DNA from: Levilactobacillus tujiorum
GTDB taxonomy: Bacteria; Bacillota; Bacilli; Lactobacillales; Lactobacillaceae
Reading direction: 5' to 3'
DNA: 64,000 bases
NCBI RefSeq assembly: GCF_012641185.1
Contig: NZ_JAAXLK010000002.1
Coordinates: forward strand, 124,001-188,000
Both the position numbers and the translations under genes were made by a program. The notes beneath the pieces are model-generated. The model had not been told where the DNA came from. It ran no database searches and worked only from the letters and a program-made list of their open reading frames with translations. Below, one piece after another: positions 45,260 through 54,616 of the stretch. Positions within the stretch are counted from its first letter, which is position 1. Each line of letters starts with the position of its first letter.

Positions 45260-48200
45260 ATGAAACAGAATAAACATAAGTATCTGGTGATGGGGGCGGT
45301 GGCTACTGGATTAGTGTTACCAGTCGTTTGTGCTGGTTTGGTGATTCACTCGTTCTGGGACCCATTCGGCCGAACGGCTAAGTTGCCGGTTGCGGTGGTC
45401 AATGAGGATCAGCCCGTCACCTATCAGGGCAAACGCTTAGCGGTCGGACAACAGGTTGTCGATCAGCTGAAACACAACCATGAATTGGGGTGGCGGTTCC
45501 TCTCGGCCAAGGAAGCCACAGCGGGCATGAAACACAATCGCTACTACACGGTGGTGACCATTCCTAAGAACTTTTCTCGCCGGGCGACGACGGTGACGGA
45601 TGCCCACCCGCAGCAAATGCACTTAGCTTACCAGACCAATGATTCACTAAGCTATATTGGTGAAATTATCAGTCAGACCGGAGCCACGCAGTTAAATGCG
45701 GCCGTGAAAAAGGCGGTCACTAAGGCCTACGCGCTAAGCATGTTCCAGCAAATCAAAGCCAGTGGGCGGGGCTTTCAAACGGCAGCCAAAGGGGCCACCC
45801 AGTTAAAGGATGGAACTGTCACCTTAGCTGATGGTATGAATACGTACACGACTGGCGTTCAGAAAGTTAAGGACGGTTTGTTACAGCTATCGACTAAGGT
45901 CAACCAGTTACCAACCGGGGTGCGGCAATTGACGACGGGTGCCGGGCGATTGGCCACGGGCTTGGGTGTTTTACAGGACAAGACCCAGCCGTTAGCTGCT
46001 GGTGTTCAGCAGCTGTCAACTGGGGCGACTCAGCTGTCGCAGGGGAGTCAGCAACTCGACGGTGGCTTGCAACAGTTGGCGCAGAAGACGCAGCCACTGG
46101 CAAAAGGGGTTCGGCAGTTAGATGCGGGCTCGTCGCAGGTCACGGCGGGTTTGGAAAAACTAAACCGTAAAACCGGTGCATTGGCATCGGGAGTTGTTCA
46201 GCTGGCCGATGGGAGTCAGGCACTCGCCGTAAGTACCACTAAGTATGTTAACGGTGTATATCAGGTCAACACGGGCCTACAGCGATTAAATACGGGTGGT
46301 CAGTCATTGGCGGCAGCACTTGATCAGTTGACGACCGGCTCCGGGACGCTCGCACAACAAGTGGCAGCTGGGTCCACCGGGGTCCAAAAACTTGGGGGAT
46401 CGGTTGCGGCGCTGACGACGCAATCGCAGACAGGTGCAGCCGGATTGACTACACAGGCTGAAGCCGCTAGTCAGAAGATGTCCCAGGATTTACAGGCGTT
46501 AGCGACGGCAATTGTCCAACCAGCGGCTGCGCAATCAACCGCTCAGGCGTCAGCCATTCAAGCTAAGGTCAACCAACTTGATGAACAACTCGCCACGACA
46601 GCGACGCCGACAACCCAGGCAGTAGACAAGTTGAAGGCCGTTGTTGACCAAGTGACTACGGATCAGCCGGCTCCTCGCTCGGGCATGACCCAAGCAGAGA
46701 TTACGGCTAAGGTCGCTTCGGTGGCTAGCGCAACCAAAATGACGAGCGAACAAAAGGCGGCGATGACGACTGCACTGGCTAACGCGGGCACCTCGTCGGC
46801 TGATGCCACAGCCCAATCATCGGCGGCTAAGACGGCAGTCACCACGGCCGCTACGGAATTGGTCAAGGCGAGTGGTGCCGCTGATTCAAGTGAGCAGACG
46901 ACTCGCCAGACTTTGACGCAGTTGAAGCGTGACGTTGCCGATTTGGCGGGGACCACCCCCACGCCAGGTACAGGCGTTCAAGCAGCGTTAGGGGCAGTGA
47001 TGCAGGATGCCCAGACGTTGCAAGCTGTATTTAAGAATGCCAGCGCGTTGATGGCTGCACAAAATGCGGCCTTGAGTCAGCTTAACCAGGGAGTCAACGG
47101 CCAGCAAGCGGGGCTAGTGACGCAATACCAGAAGTTAGTGGCAGGGACGCAGAAATTAGCGGGCGGTCTACAAATGACGCAGGCGCAAGTGCCTACGCTG
47201 ACCGCCGGACTTTCCCAGGCGGCCGCTGGTAGCCAGCAACTGGCGACGAATGGCTCAGCGCTGACGGCGGGAACGCAGCAGTTAGCTTCGGGAACAGATC
47301 AATTTAAGACACAAGTGCCGGTTCTAACGAATGGGGTCACGCGATTAGTTAAGGGGTCACTGCAGGTTACCAATGGGTTGAGCCTCTTAACTGGTCAATT
47401 ACCAGCCTTGACAGGCGGCGTCACTCAGCTAGCGGTAGGGTCAGGACGTTTGGCCGCGGGTTCACAACAATTAGCAGGTGGATTAGGGCAATTAAATGGT
47501 CAGGTGCCGACGTTAGTTGCTGGGGTTTCGCAATTAGCAGCGGGAAGCCAACGCATGGCCGGTGGTTTAACGACCCTTGATAAGCAGACTCCACAGCTGG
47601 TGGATGGCGTACAGCAACTCTCAACGGGTACCCAACGGTTGGCGGAAAACTCACCGCGCTTGGTTAGCGGTGCCCAACAGCTCAAAGCGGGTAACCACAA
47701 ACTGGCAACGGCGTTACAAGCCGGCGCAGATAAGGTGAATGCGACGCCACTGACCAGTCGTACGGCGGCAATGTTTGCGTCGCCATCTACGCTGGATCAT
47801 GACCGGTTTAGCTACGTGCCTAACTTTGGTCATGCGATTGCGCCATTCGTGGTCTCGTTGTTAACGTTCCTGGGACTGACGGGACTGGTCGCTTGGTTCG
47901 ATTATCGTCAGCAGTTACAAACGTTGCGGCAACTGGCTAACCTGACTGGTTGGGTCGGTGTACAGACGCTGATCACCAGTGCGGGGATGGCTATCATGCT
48001 GCATGCCGCACAACCACTGACCTTTGTCGCCTTGACGGAACTCTTTGCCGCGGCAGTGCTGGTCGTAGAACTAGGCCTGCGTTTCTTCTTGGGACGAGCC
48101 GCAGTGCTAGCTGTTGGAGCACTCTTCTTCCTACAGCTCTGTGTGGCCAATGGCCTATTCCCCGTGCAAACGGTGGAGACGTTCTATGCACCCCTGGCGA

Positions 48201-48385
48201 AATTCTTACCCATCACGTATGCCAACCTGGGCTTAACCCAAGCCTTGAGCGGAACGGGAATTAGCACGTCAGTATTGACGATGGGAATCTTCGCTGCCTT
48301 GGCGATTATCCTAATTGGGGGAAGCTTAATTGGGATGAAGGTGGTTCAGGCAGAGCGAACAGCGGCGACTGATGTGGAAAATTAA
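45260..48385 (+). CDS. YhgE/Pip family membrane protein (large)
   Basis: A 1,041-residue protein with one N-terminal membrane helix (about 12-32), then VAVVNEDQPVTYQGKRLAVG and a large outer domain. The outer domain carries dozens of LxxGxxQLxxG-like heptad-related repeats, predicted helical. Five or so C-terminal helices (about 855-1025) follow, as in ABC-2-type membrane proteins. The family includes the phage infection protein (Pip) of lactococci and YhgE; the T7SS EsaA family shares this layout. ATG 45260 has AAGGAG eight bases upstream. A second Pip-type protein lies at 61530. Confidence 0.9.
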   Translation: MKQNKHKYLVMGAVATGLVLPVVCAGLVIHSFWDPFGRTAKLPVAVVNEDQPVTYQGKRLAVGQQVVDQLKHNHELGWRFLSAKEATAGMKHNRYYTVVTIPKNFSRRATTVTDAHPQQMHLAYQTNDSLSYIGEIISQTGATQLNAAVKKAVTKAYALSMFQQIKASGRGFQTAAKGATQLKDGTVTLADGMNTYTTGVQKVKDGLLQLSTKVNQLPTGVRQLTTGAGRLATGLGVLQDKTQPLAAGVQQLSTGATQLSQGSQQLDGGLQQLAQKTQPLAKGVRQLDAGSSQVTAGLEKLNRKTGALASGVVQLADGSQALAVSTTKYVNGVYQVNTGLQRLNTGGQSLAAALDQLTTGSGTLAQQVAAGSTGVQKLGGSVAALTTQSQTGAAGLTTQAEAASQKMSQDLQALATAIVQPAAAQSTAQASAIQAKVNQLDEQLATTATPTTQAVDKLKAVVDQVTTDQPAPRSGMTQAEITAKVASVASATKMTSEQKAAMTTALANAGTSSADATAQSSAAKTAVTTAATELVKASGAADSSEQTTRQTLTQLKRDVADLAGTTPTPGTGVQAALGAVMQDAQTLQAVFKNASALMAAQNAALSQLNQGVNGQQAGLVTQYQKLVAGTQKLAGGLQMTQAQVPTLTAGLSQAAAGSQQLATNGSALTAGTQQLASGTDQFKTQVPVLTNGVTRLVKGSLQVTNGLSLLTGQLPALTGGVTQLAVGSGRLAAGSQQLAGGLGQLNGQVPTLVAGVSQLAAGSQRMAGGLTTLDKQTPQLVDGVQQLSTGTQRLAENSPRLVSGAQQLKAGNHKLATALQAGADKVNATPLTSRTAAMFASPSTLDHDRFSYVPNFGHAIAPFVVSLLTFLGLTGLVAWFDYRQQLQTLRQLANLTGWVGVQTLITSAGMAIMLHAAQPLTFVALTELFAAAVLVVELGLRFFLGRAAVLAVGALFFLQLCVANGLFPVQTVETFYAPLAKFLPITYANLGLTQALSGTGISTSVLTMGIFAALAIILIGGSLIGMKVVQAERTAATDVEN

Positions 48386-48427
48386 CCACGGAGATGCGGT
48401 CGCATTAACTATAAATTCAGTGATCTT

Positions 48428-48460
48428 AAAAAGATCTGGGCTTGGGTCCAGATCTTTTTT
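48428..48460 (+). terminator. Terminator after the large Pip gene
   Basis: AAAAAGATCTGG and CCAGATCTTTTT form a 12-bp stem with an eight-base loop. Confidence 0.92.
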
Positions 48461-48523
48461 GTCGGATAAAAAACAATCGGCCACTTTTGACGGAGTTAAT
48501 AGAAAAGGGCAGGGGATGGACGG

Positions 48524-49489
48524 ATGATTAGAGATTTTATCGGCGAACTTTTAGCAGCGGCCCACAGCCAACATGCTAGCGACATCTACGTATTACCGTG
48601 GCAATCGGGGTATCAGATTCGCCTTAGAAATGTGCGGGCCGTCACGGCATGGCGGCAGGTGAGTCAATCGCTTGGCGAGCAGGTGGTAACTTACTTTAAG
48701 TTTCAAGCAAATATGGGGGTGAGTGAGCATCGACGCCCACAGGTCGGTGCCTTGACGTGGCCGGGAGAAAGCCCGGTGGAATTGCGATTTTCCACCGTTG
48801 GCGACTACGCTGGACGAGAGTCGCTGGTGATCCGACTGATCTATCCTTATTACACGGGACGGATGGCCTACTTAGACGATCGGCAGCCTAAGCACTTGCA
48901 TCGATTGGCAGGACAGCGGGGCCTGATCCTCTTTGCGGGGCCGACTGGTTCTGGGAAGACCACAATGATGTATACGATTGCCAGTCAATTGGCAGATACG
49001 GCCACGGTTCTAACGATTGAAGATCCGGTAGAAATTAAGGCCGAAAATTTCATTCAACTACAGGTCAACGATGCGGCGGGTATGAGTTATGAGGCATTGT
49101 TGAAGGTCGGATTACGCCATCGGCCGGACATCTTCATTATTGGTGAAATTCGGGATCAATTGACAGCTCAAGCCGCTGTTCGAGCGGCACTGAGTGGTCA
49201 TTTAGTGCTGAGCACGGTGCATGCGCAGAATGCGAGTGGCATTGTGCCACGGCTAACGGAACTGGGCATATCGTTACCCCAACTACGCCAGGTCCTCACA
49301 GCCAGTTGCTATCAGCGACTAGTGCCCAGGGTGACCCAGTCACCAGCGGTCTTGCTGGATATCCTCACGGGGCAACAACTCTGGCAGACGCGGCGGACAA
49401 CCTCAGAAAGGTGGCAGCAAATTCTTGAAGACGCTAAGGAGCACCGGATTATTTCAGCGGAAACGGCACAAAAATTATGGGAGGGGTAG
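48524..49489 (+). CDS. comGA: ComGA, competence pseudopilus assembly ATPase
   Basis: ComGA is the GspE/PilB-type ATPase that drives the DNA-uptake pseudopilus. The 321-residue protein has Walker A GPTGSGKTT near 145, the Asp box LTIEDPVE, the Walker B GEIRD near 208 and the His box STVHAQNA. No separate N-terminal N1 domain is present, as usual for ComGA. It is the first gene of comGA-GG, whose genes overlap throughout. No ComX-type box was recognised upstream. Confidence 0.95.
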   Translation: MIRDFIGELLAAAHSQHASDIYVLPWQSGYQIRLRNVRAVTAWRQVSQSLGEQVVTYFKFQANMGVSEHRRPQVGALTWPGESPVELRFSTVGDYAGRESLVIRLIYPYYTGRMAYLDDRQPKHLHRLAGQRGLILFAGPTGSGKTTMMYTIASQLADTATVLTIEDPVEIKAENFIQLQVNDAAGMSYEALLKVGLRHRPDIFIIGEIRDQLTAQAAVRAALSGHLVLSTVHAQNASGIVPRLTELGISLPQLRQVLTASCYQRLVPRVTQSPAVLLDILTGQQLWQTRRTTSERWQQILEDAKEHRIISAETAQKLWEG

Positions 49490-50477
49490 CTGGTCTCTTA
49501 GGCAACAGCAACAATTCTGCCAGCTGTTGGCCGATCAGCTAGCGAGTGGTTTTTCACTCCGTCAGGCTTTGCAATTTAGTCAAATGGCGAGCACTGGACT
49601 TCCGGCGAGCGTTGCCGAGATTGAACGCCGATTGGTAGCGGGTGAAAATTTTGTGACTTGTCTAGCACCATACTTACAAGCGAGCGTTTATTTTCAGTTG
49701 CAAATTATGACGACCTACGGGGACTTGGCTGTGGCGCTGCAGCGTAGTGCGGATCTGCTTGATTTGATGGCGACTCAGCGGAAACGATTGCTGCATTTGT
49801 TAATGTACCCGGTGAGTCTATTGATTGGGATGCTGGGATTGTTGGTAACGCTCAAACTAGGCGTGTTGCCCCAGTTACAACAACAAATGGTCGCGCAAGC
49901 GGCTCCGCAAGCAGGTCAGCGGCTCTATCTGGAGGTTGGCGGGGGGCTGGGCGTGATCTTGGGTGGTCTGGGGGGATGGCGTTGGTGGCGGCAGCAGACG
50001 ACCCTGCATTTGGTGGGGTGGTATTTGCGCTGGCCGGTGGTGGGCAAAATCTTTCGGGCCTATTACGCTTATTATCTGACGGCTAATCTGGGCCAGCTGC
50101 TGGCTAGTGGACTCAGTGTTAAGCAGATGATTAGCGTTCTTCAACAATTGCCGCCCAATGCTTTGCTTCATCAATTAGCGGTCAGTCTCGCGCAACGATT
50201 ACAGGCTGGAAAGTTACCGGTTAACTGGTTACGACAGCAGGCGTTTATTCCATCACAGCTTTTGGTGCTGCTGCAAAAAGGCCAGACCTCAGTCCAATTG
50301 GCACGTGAGTTGGAGGCATACAGCCAGTTGCGTTATCGGGAGTTAGTACGACTGATTGAGCAGAGCTTAGCGCTAGTTCAACCAATCCTGTTGACCGTAG
50401 TGGCCTTATTAATTGTGGGCGCCTACCTCAGTATGTTGTTGCCAATGTATGCGAATTTGCAGGGAGTCTATCAATGA
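49425..50477 (+). CDS. comGB: ComGB, competence pseudopilus membrane platform
   Basis: ComGB is the GspF/PilC-type inner-membrane protein on which ComGA acts. The start is uncertain: no ATG lies near the conserved start of the protein. TTG 49425, ten bases after AAAGGTGG, is the only listed candidate and overlaps comGA by 65 bases. It would give 350 residues. The family pattern LLADQLASGFSLRQALQFSQM, three helices (about 130-150, 170-185, 320-345) and the repeated GspF half are recognisable. Its stop overlaps the comGC ATG. Confidence 0.88.
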   Translation: MKTLRSTGLFQRKRHKNYGRGSWSLRQQQQFCQLLADQLASGFSLRQALQFSQMASTGLPASVAEIERRLVAGENFVTCLAPYLQASVYFQLQIMTTYGDLAVALQRSADLLDLMATQRKRLLHLLMYPVSLLIGMLGLLVTLKLGVLPQLQQQMVAQAAPQAGQRLYLEVGGGLGVILGGLGGWRWWRQQTTLHLVGWYLRWPVVGKIFRAYYAYYLTANLGQLLASGLSVKQMISVLQQLPPNALLHQLAVSLAQRLQAGKLPVNWLRQQAFIPSQLLVLLQKGQTSVQLARELEAYSQLRYRELVRLIEQSLALVQPILLTVVALLIVGAYLSMLLPMYANLQGVYQ

Positions 50478-50773
50478 AGAAACGGCAAGGCTTCACTTTA
50501 ATAGAAATGACGATCGTGCTTTTTATCATCTCGTTACTGGTGCTGATTATTCTGCCCAATCTAAACGGGCAACGACACCGGGCCCGTCATGTTCATCAAA
50601 CGGCTATGGAAACGGTGGTTCAGGGGCAAGTGACGGCCTATTTAGACGATCATCAGACGGCAGATCACGTGACCTATGAAACCTTGGAGAAGGCGCAGTA
50701 CCTAACGCCGCAACAGGTCAAACAAGCGCGACAGGAAGGAATTAAAATTCATGATGAACGACCGGTGCACTAA
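50474..50773 (+). CDS. comGC: ComGC, major pseudopilin
   Basis: A 99-residue prepilin forming the uptake pilus. KKRQGFTLIEMTIVLFIISLLVLIILPNL, seen as consecutive segments, has the PilD-type cut G-F and the Glu at mature position 5. The ATG overlaps the comGB stop in ATGA. The C-terminus ends in ERPVH and overlaps comGD. Confidence 0.95.
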   Translation: MKKRQGFTLIEMTIVLFIISLLVLIILPNLNGQRHRARHVHQTAMETVVQGQVTAYLDDHQTADHVTYETLEKAQYLTPQQVKQARQEGIKIHDERPVH

Positions 50774-51236
50774 CGGCCATTCGGGATTCACCCTTTATGA
50801 AACGATGGTGGTCTTAATCATTGTGGCTAGTCTGAGTGTGTTGGTCGGGGTTCAGGCGGTGGCCCAGCGTCGCGCGGCGGCCGAGCGGGCTTTTTGGCCA
50901 GCTTGGCAACAGCTGTGGACGGCTGGACGGCAGGTGGCATTGGCCCGGCACGAGACGGTAGGGGTCTTCATTGACGCCAAGACTGGCCGAACGACGCTAG
51001 CGCAGGGGCAACCGCGACGACCGTTTCGACAGTTAGATCCACCGCCGGGACTGCGTTGGGTGAGTGGGAAAACGGGCTGGTCCATTTCGCCCCGAGGAAA
51101 TGCTGCGGCCTTTACCATGGAGTGGTATAGCACAACGCATCACGTGTGGTGGTATCAAACCTTTCAAATAGGAGGCGCATTGATCTATGTGGAAGCATCG
51201 AAAACCCGACGGCCATCACGGCTGGCTGCTCCCTGA
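50751..51236 (+). CDS. comGD: ComGD, minor pseudopilin
   Basis: A 161-residue minor prepilin. SGFTLYETMVVLIIVAS is a type IV prepilin signal, with cut after Gly and Glu at mature position 5. The start ATG 50751 (or 50754) has AGGAAGGA about 11 bases upstream and lies within comGC. A globular domain follows the helix. It overlaps comGE by 50 bases. Confidence 0.9.
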   Translation: MMNDRCTNGHSGFTLYETMVVLIIVASLSVLVGVQAVAQRRAAAERAFWPAWQQLWTAGRQVALARHETVGVFIDAKTGRTTLAQGQPRRPFRQLDPPPGLRWVSGKTGWSISPRGNAAAFTMEWYSTTHHVWWYQTFQIGGALIYVEASKTRRPSRLAAP

Positions 51237-51393
51237 CGCATTGCTGGCGCTGGGAATTGTCGCCCTTGCCGTCGTTTTGGCACAACAGGCGTTGGTGGTC
51301 ACGCAACATGGCGAGCAAATTCGGATGGCTAAACTTCGACAGGCGCGTGCCCAATACGACCAAGCCTTATTAACCTGGGCAGCACTGCAATGA
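51187..51393 (+). CDS. comGE: ComGE-like minor pseudopilin
   Basis: A 68-residue protein with a degenerate prepilin start, GWLLPDALLALGIVALAV, followed by a short helix. AGGAGG lies upstream of the ATG (51172-51177). Its stop overlaps the comGF ATG, which fits the operon pattern. A competing frame at 51146-51373 lacks a prepilin signal and is a shadow. Confidence 0.78.
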   Translation: MWKHRKPDGHHGWLLPDALLALGIVALAVVLAQQALVVTQHGEQIRMAKLRQARAQYDQALLTWAALQ

Positions 51394-51821
51394 TGACGCG
51401 GCATGGTTTTACGCTGGTTGAAGCATTACTTGCCTTAATCATTGCTGCGGGTCTCTTCGTCCTAGCTGATGGACTAGATCGGCGCCTGTTGCGACCCCTA
51501 AGGCAAGACCCGATGGCCTGGCATCAAGCCGTCCGCGTATTGGAGCAGCCAGGACGTTATCGGGTGGTTAAGGTCCACCAGCACCGGCTTGATATCGCGG
51601 ATACCTGGGCACACAATAAGCTATTGTTGGTGTGGGTGGATGATAAACACGTCTTACGCCTGACAAATTCAACTTATCAGGGATATTATCCTCTATTGCG
51701 GCAGGTAGAAGCCGTCGAGTGGCAACGCGTAGGGCACACTGACTTGGTCCAAATTCGGTTAAAACAGGAGCGATTACCTTGGCAAAAGACGATCCTCAAT
51801 TTACGCGGCAAGGCTTTTTAA
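51390..51821 (+). CDS. comGF: ComGF, minor pseudopilin
   Basis: A 143-residue protein with a prepilin signal, RHGFTLVEALLALIIAAGL, and a ComGF-type globular part (RRLLRPLRQDP, WQRVGHTDLVQIRLK). ATG overlaps the comGE stop. The 3' end overlaps the comGG start by 43 bases. Confidence 0.85.
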   Translation: MMTRHGFTLVEALLALIIAAGLFVLADGLDRRLLRPLRQDPMAWHQAVRVLEQPGRYRVVKVHQHRLDIADTWAHNKLLLVWVDDKHVLRLTNSTYQGYYPLLRQVEAVEWQRVGHTDLVQIRLKQERLPWQKTILNLRGKAF

Positions 51822-52039
51822 CGCTGTGGGCGTTGATCTTTTTAGTGAATGTCAGTCTTATTTTAGGATTAGTGTTAACGAGTCAGGCAGCCAAACAACA
51901 GTCGACCCTTGAACTGATTCAATCCTATAATCGTTCGACTTCACAAATAGAACGGGCGCTTAGATCAGGCCAGCAACCGTCAAAACGAGCGCGACGAACG
52001 CTAAAACCCGGAGATTCACCACAAAGATTGCTTGAATAA
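51779..52039 (+). CDS. comGG: ComGG-like protein
   Basis: An 86-residue protein with an N-terminal hydrophobic stretch, QGFLTLWALIFLVNVSLILGL, lacking a strict prepilin Glu, and a basic tail. The start is TTG 51779, with AGGAG about eight bases upstream. It is the last gene of the comG operon. The assignment rests on position, size and the single helix. Confidence 0.7.
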   Translation: MAKDDPQFTRQGFLTLWALIFLVNVSLILGLVLTSQAAKQQSTLELIQSYNRSTSQIERALRSGQQPSKRARRTLKPGDSPQRLLE

Positions 52040-52110
52040 CACCTAAAAAATCGGTAGTATAGATAACGGAAACATAGAGTTATGTAAATTTCACAAGGAG
52101 GCGAAGCGTA

Positions 52111-53130
52111 CTGTCACAAGAACAGACTGAAGCGCTCTTCAAGGTCTTGGATGAATCAACCACCACGTTGCAAGACGCGCTAAGCACATCTTATCTGGAT
52201 GCGTTCGTTGAGACGGGGGATAACCTGCTTAACGGTCAAGTTCAGGTGGAAGACGGTCAGCCAGATGAACCAACAGCGGCGAAACTTGCTAAGCTGTATG
52301 CTCAAGTTGACTGGCAAAGTGACGATGCCGAAACGGTTCGCCGGGCGGTTCAATTAGCCATGCTCAAGGCGATCCGGGTGGATGAAATTCAAGCCAATCA
52401 CCAACTCACGCCAGATACCATCGCTTATATTATGGGCTATCTGGTCACACGGTTAGAGAAAGGCAAAACTGAATTGACGGTTGCTGACTTAACGGTTGGG
52501 ACAGGGAACCTATTGACGGCGGTCCTGACGCAGCTAAAGGCAGTAGTTGCTGGGAAGATCAAGGCATATGGGGTGGATAACGATGATACCATGTTAGCCA
52601 TTGCCCAAACGTCTAGTGACTTACAGCGGGTGCCAATTGAGTTGATCCATCAGGATGCTTTGGAACAATTGTTAGTTCCAGCCAGTGATTTGATTGTGGC
52701 AGACTTGCCGATTGGCTATTATCCAATTGATGAGAATGCCGCTAATTATCAAACGCACGCGGCTAGCGGCCATTCGTTTGTCCATCACTTGTTGTTAGAG
52801 CAAGCGCTTAACCAGTTGAAGCCCGGGGGCGTAGGTGTCTTCTTAGTCCCTTCACAGCTATTCCAAACGGAAGAGGCCAAGGGGCTATTAAAGTGGTTGG
52901 CTGGTAACGCTTACCTGCAAGGGTTGTTGAACCTTCCAAGTGAGCTCTTTATGAATGTTAATGCGCAGAAGGCAATTCTGATTCTACAGAAGCCAGGCGC
53001 TGGCGCAAAGCAGGTTGAACAGGTAATGTTGGGTGAGTTCCCATCATTTAAAGAACAATCAGCATTTCAAAAGTTTGTTGCGGAGATCGTCCAATGGGAA
53101 GAACAAAACCTGCTGACGGACCGCTCGTAA
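52111..53130 (+). CDS. Class I SAM-dependent methyltransferase (YtxK-like) with CTG start
   Basis: A putative DNA/RNA N6-type methyltransferase of 339 residues. The earlier frame start, TTG 52147, has no ribosome site, while AAGGAGG (52095-52101) lies nine bases before CTG 52111 and the intervening codons (SQEQTEALFKVLDES) are like homologues, so CTG is the best start. The SAM motif DLTVGTGNLLTAVL is near residue 125 and the catalytic IVADLPIGYYP (a variant of NPPY) near 205. It resembles HsdM-type proteins without a specificity partner. It lies between comG and ackA, as ytxK does in Bacillus. Confidence 0.85.
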   Translation: MSQEQTEALFKVLDESTTTLQDALSTSYLDAFVETGDNLLNGQVQVEDGQPDEPTAAKLAKLYAQVDWQSDDAETVRRAVQLAMLKAIRVDEIQANHQLTPDTIAYIMGYLVTRLEKGKTELTVADLTVGTGNLLTAVLTQLKAVVAGKIKAYGVDNDDTMLAIAQTSSDLQRVPIELIHQDALEQLLVPASDLIVADLPIGYYPIDENAANYQTHAASGHSFVHHLLLEQALNQLKPGGVGVFLVPSQLFQTEEAKGLLKWLAGNAYLQGLLNLPSELFMNVNAQKAILILQKPGAGAKQVEQVMLGEFPSFKEQSAFQKFVAEIVQWEEQNLLTDRS

Positions 53131-53146
53131 AAGGAGAAATTACCAA

Positions 53147-54337
53147 ATGGGAAAATCATTAGCAATTAACGCCGGAAGTTCTACGTTAAAGTTCAAGTTA
53201 TTCCAAATGCCAGAAGAACAAGTAATCGCTGAAGGGGCTATCGACCGGATCGGTCTGGGCAATTCTTTAGTTGAGATCAAGTATGGCGATGGTGAAAAGT
53301 ACAAGGACCACAAAGATGTGAACGATCACAAGGAAGCCATCCAATTAATGTTGGATCAATTGACTGAGTTGAAGATTATCACTGACTTTAATGAAATTAC
53401 CGGGATCGGTCACCGGGTCGTTGCCGGTGGGGAAGAGTTCAAGGACTCTGCTGTAATCGACGACGATGTTTTGCAAAAGATCAAGGATCTGGCAGAATAT
53501 GCACCATTACACAACCCAGCTGCTGCCATGGGGATCGAAGCATTCAAGAAGATCTTGCCTAACGTCCTGAGCGTGGCGGTCTTTGACACGTCCTTCCACA
53601 CGACGATGCCAGAAGTGAACTACATGTACGCGATCCCTTACGAATACTACGAAAAGTATGGTGCTCGTAAGTATGGTGCCCACGGGACGAGTCACCGGTA
53701 CGTTGCTCACCGGGCTGCTGCTATGCTGGGCAAGCCTTTAGAAGATCTGAAGTTGATCACGTTACACATTGGTGCCGGTGGGTCAATTACGGCGATCAAG
53801 GATGGTAAGTCATACGATACTTCCATGGGCTTTACGCCATTAGCTGGGATTGAAATGGCAACCCGTTCTGGTGATATTGATGCGTCCTTGGTTGCTTACC
53901 TGATGGAAAAGCTGAATATCGACAAGCCTAGCGACATGATCAATATTTTGAACAAGAAGTCTGGTTTGGTCGGGGTTTCCGGTGTGTCCGCGGACATGCG
54001 TGAATTGGAAGCTGTCCAGGATAAGAACCACCGTGCTAAGTTAGCCCGGGATATGTTCATCAACCGGATTGTTCGTTACGTCGGGGCTTACTTGGCTGAA
54101 TTGGGTGGTGCTGATGCCATTGTCTTCACGGCTGGTGTTGGTGAAAATGACATCATGATTCGCCAAGAAGTGGCAGACAAGCTGAACTACTTCGGTATTG
54201 CTGTCGATCCAGAAAAGAACGACATCCGTGGGGTTGAACGTGATTTGAGTGCTGCTGGCTCAAAGATCAAGACGTTGTTGATTCCAACTGATGAAGAGCT
54301 CATGATTGTTCGTGATATCGAACGGTTACGTAAGTAA
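53147..54337 (+). CDS. ackA: Acetate kinase
   Basis: AckA converts acetyl phosphate and ADP to acetate and ATP, a key energy step in lactobacilli. The 396-residue protein has INAGSSTLKFKLF at the N-terminus, GHRVVAGGE near 85, HTTMPEVNYMYAIP and GAHGTSHRYVA near 165-185, and FTAGVGEND near 325. AAGGAG precedes the ATG, 16 bases after the methyltransferase gene, so it may be cotranscribed. No cre was found just upstream. Confidence 0.97.
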   Translation: MGKSLAINAGSSTLKFKLFQMPEEQVIAEGAIDRIGLGNSLVEIKYGDGEKYKDHKDVNDHKEAIQLMLDQLTELKIITDFNEITGIGHRVVAGGEEFKDSAVIDDDVLQKIKDLAEYAPLHNPAAAMGIEAFKKILPNVLSVAVFDTSFHTTMPEVNYMYAIPYEYYEKYGARKYGAHGTSHRYVAHRAAAMLGKPLEDLKLITLHIGAGGSITAIKDGKSYDTSMGFTPLAGIEMATRSGDIDASLVAYLMEKLNIDKPSDMINILNKKSGLVGVSGVSADMRELEAVQDKNHRAKLARDMFINRIVRYVGAYLAELGGADAIVFTAGVGENDIMIRQEVADKLNYFGIAVDPEKNDIRGVERDLSAAGSKIKTLLIPTDEELMIVRDIERLRK

Positions 54338-54371
54338 ATAGCGGCGAAGACGGAAACTGAGACACGATGAC

Positions 54372-54391
54372 TTAGGTGGATTTAGGTGGAT
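54372..54391. repeat. Tandem 10-base repeat
   Basis: The unit TTAGGTGGAT occurs twice back to back in the ackA 3' region, probably a simple duplication. Confidence 0.6.
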
Positions 54392-54423
54392 CGTGGTCAG
54401 TGAGACGGGCTTCACGCGACGAG

Positions 54424-54454
54424 AAAGGGTTGGCAGTTATTGCCAGCCCTTTTT
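54424..54454 (+). terminator. Terminator after ackA
   Basis: AAAGGGTTGGCA pairs with TGCCAGCCCTTT (one G-U) over five loop bases, then TT. Confidence 0.9.
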
Positions 54455-54616
54455 GTTCATTCAAAGTTGAATTTATTTCATGTAAATATCGCTAAGTTGA
54501 AAGAAAATGGTTAACACCAGCATTTAGCGCTACTTAGTTAGGTGAACCAACCAGCACTAGAACTGGCATTGATTAGTCAGATGTGTATAATATATTTCAA
54601 CAAAGGGGCGATTAAG

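Noticed and set aside
51146-51373. Frame competing with comGE
   Set aside because: It lacks a prepilin-like hydrophobic start; the 51187-51393 frame has one and links by overlap to comGF.
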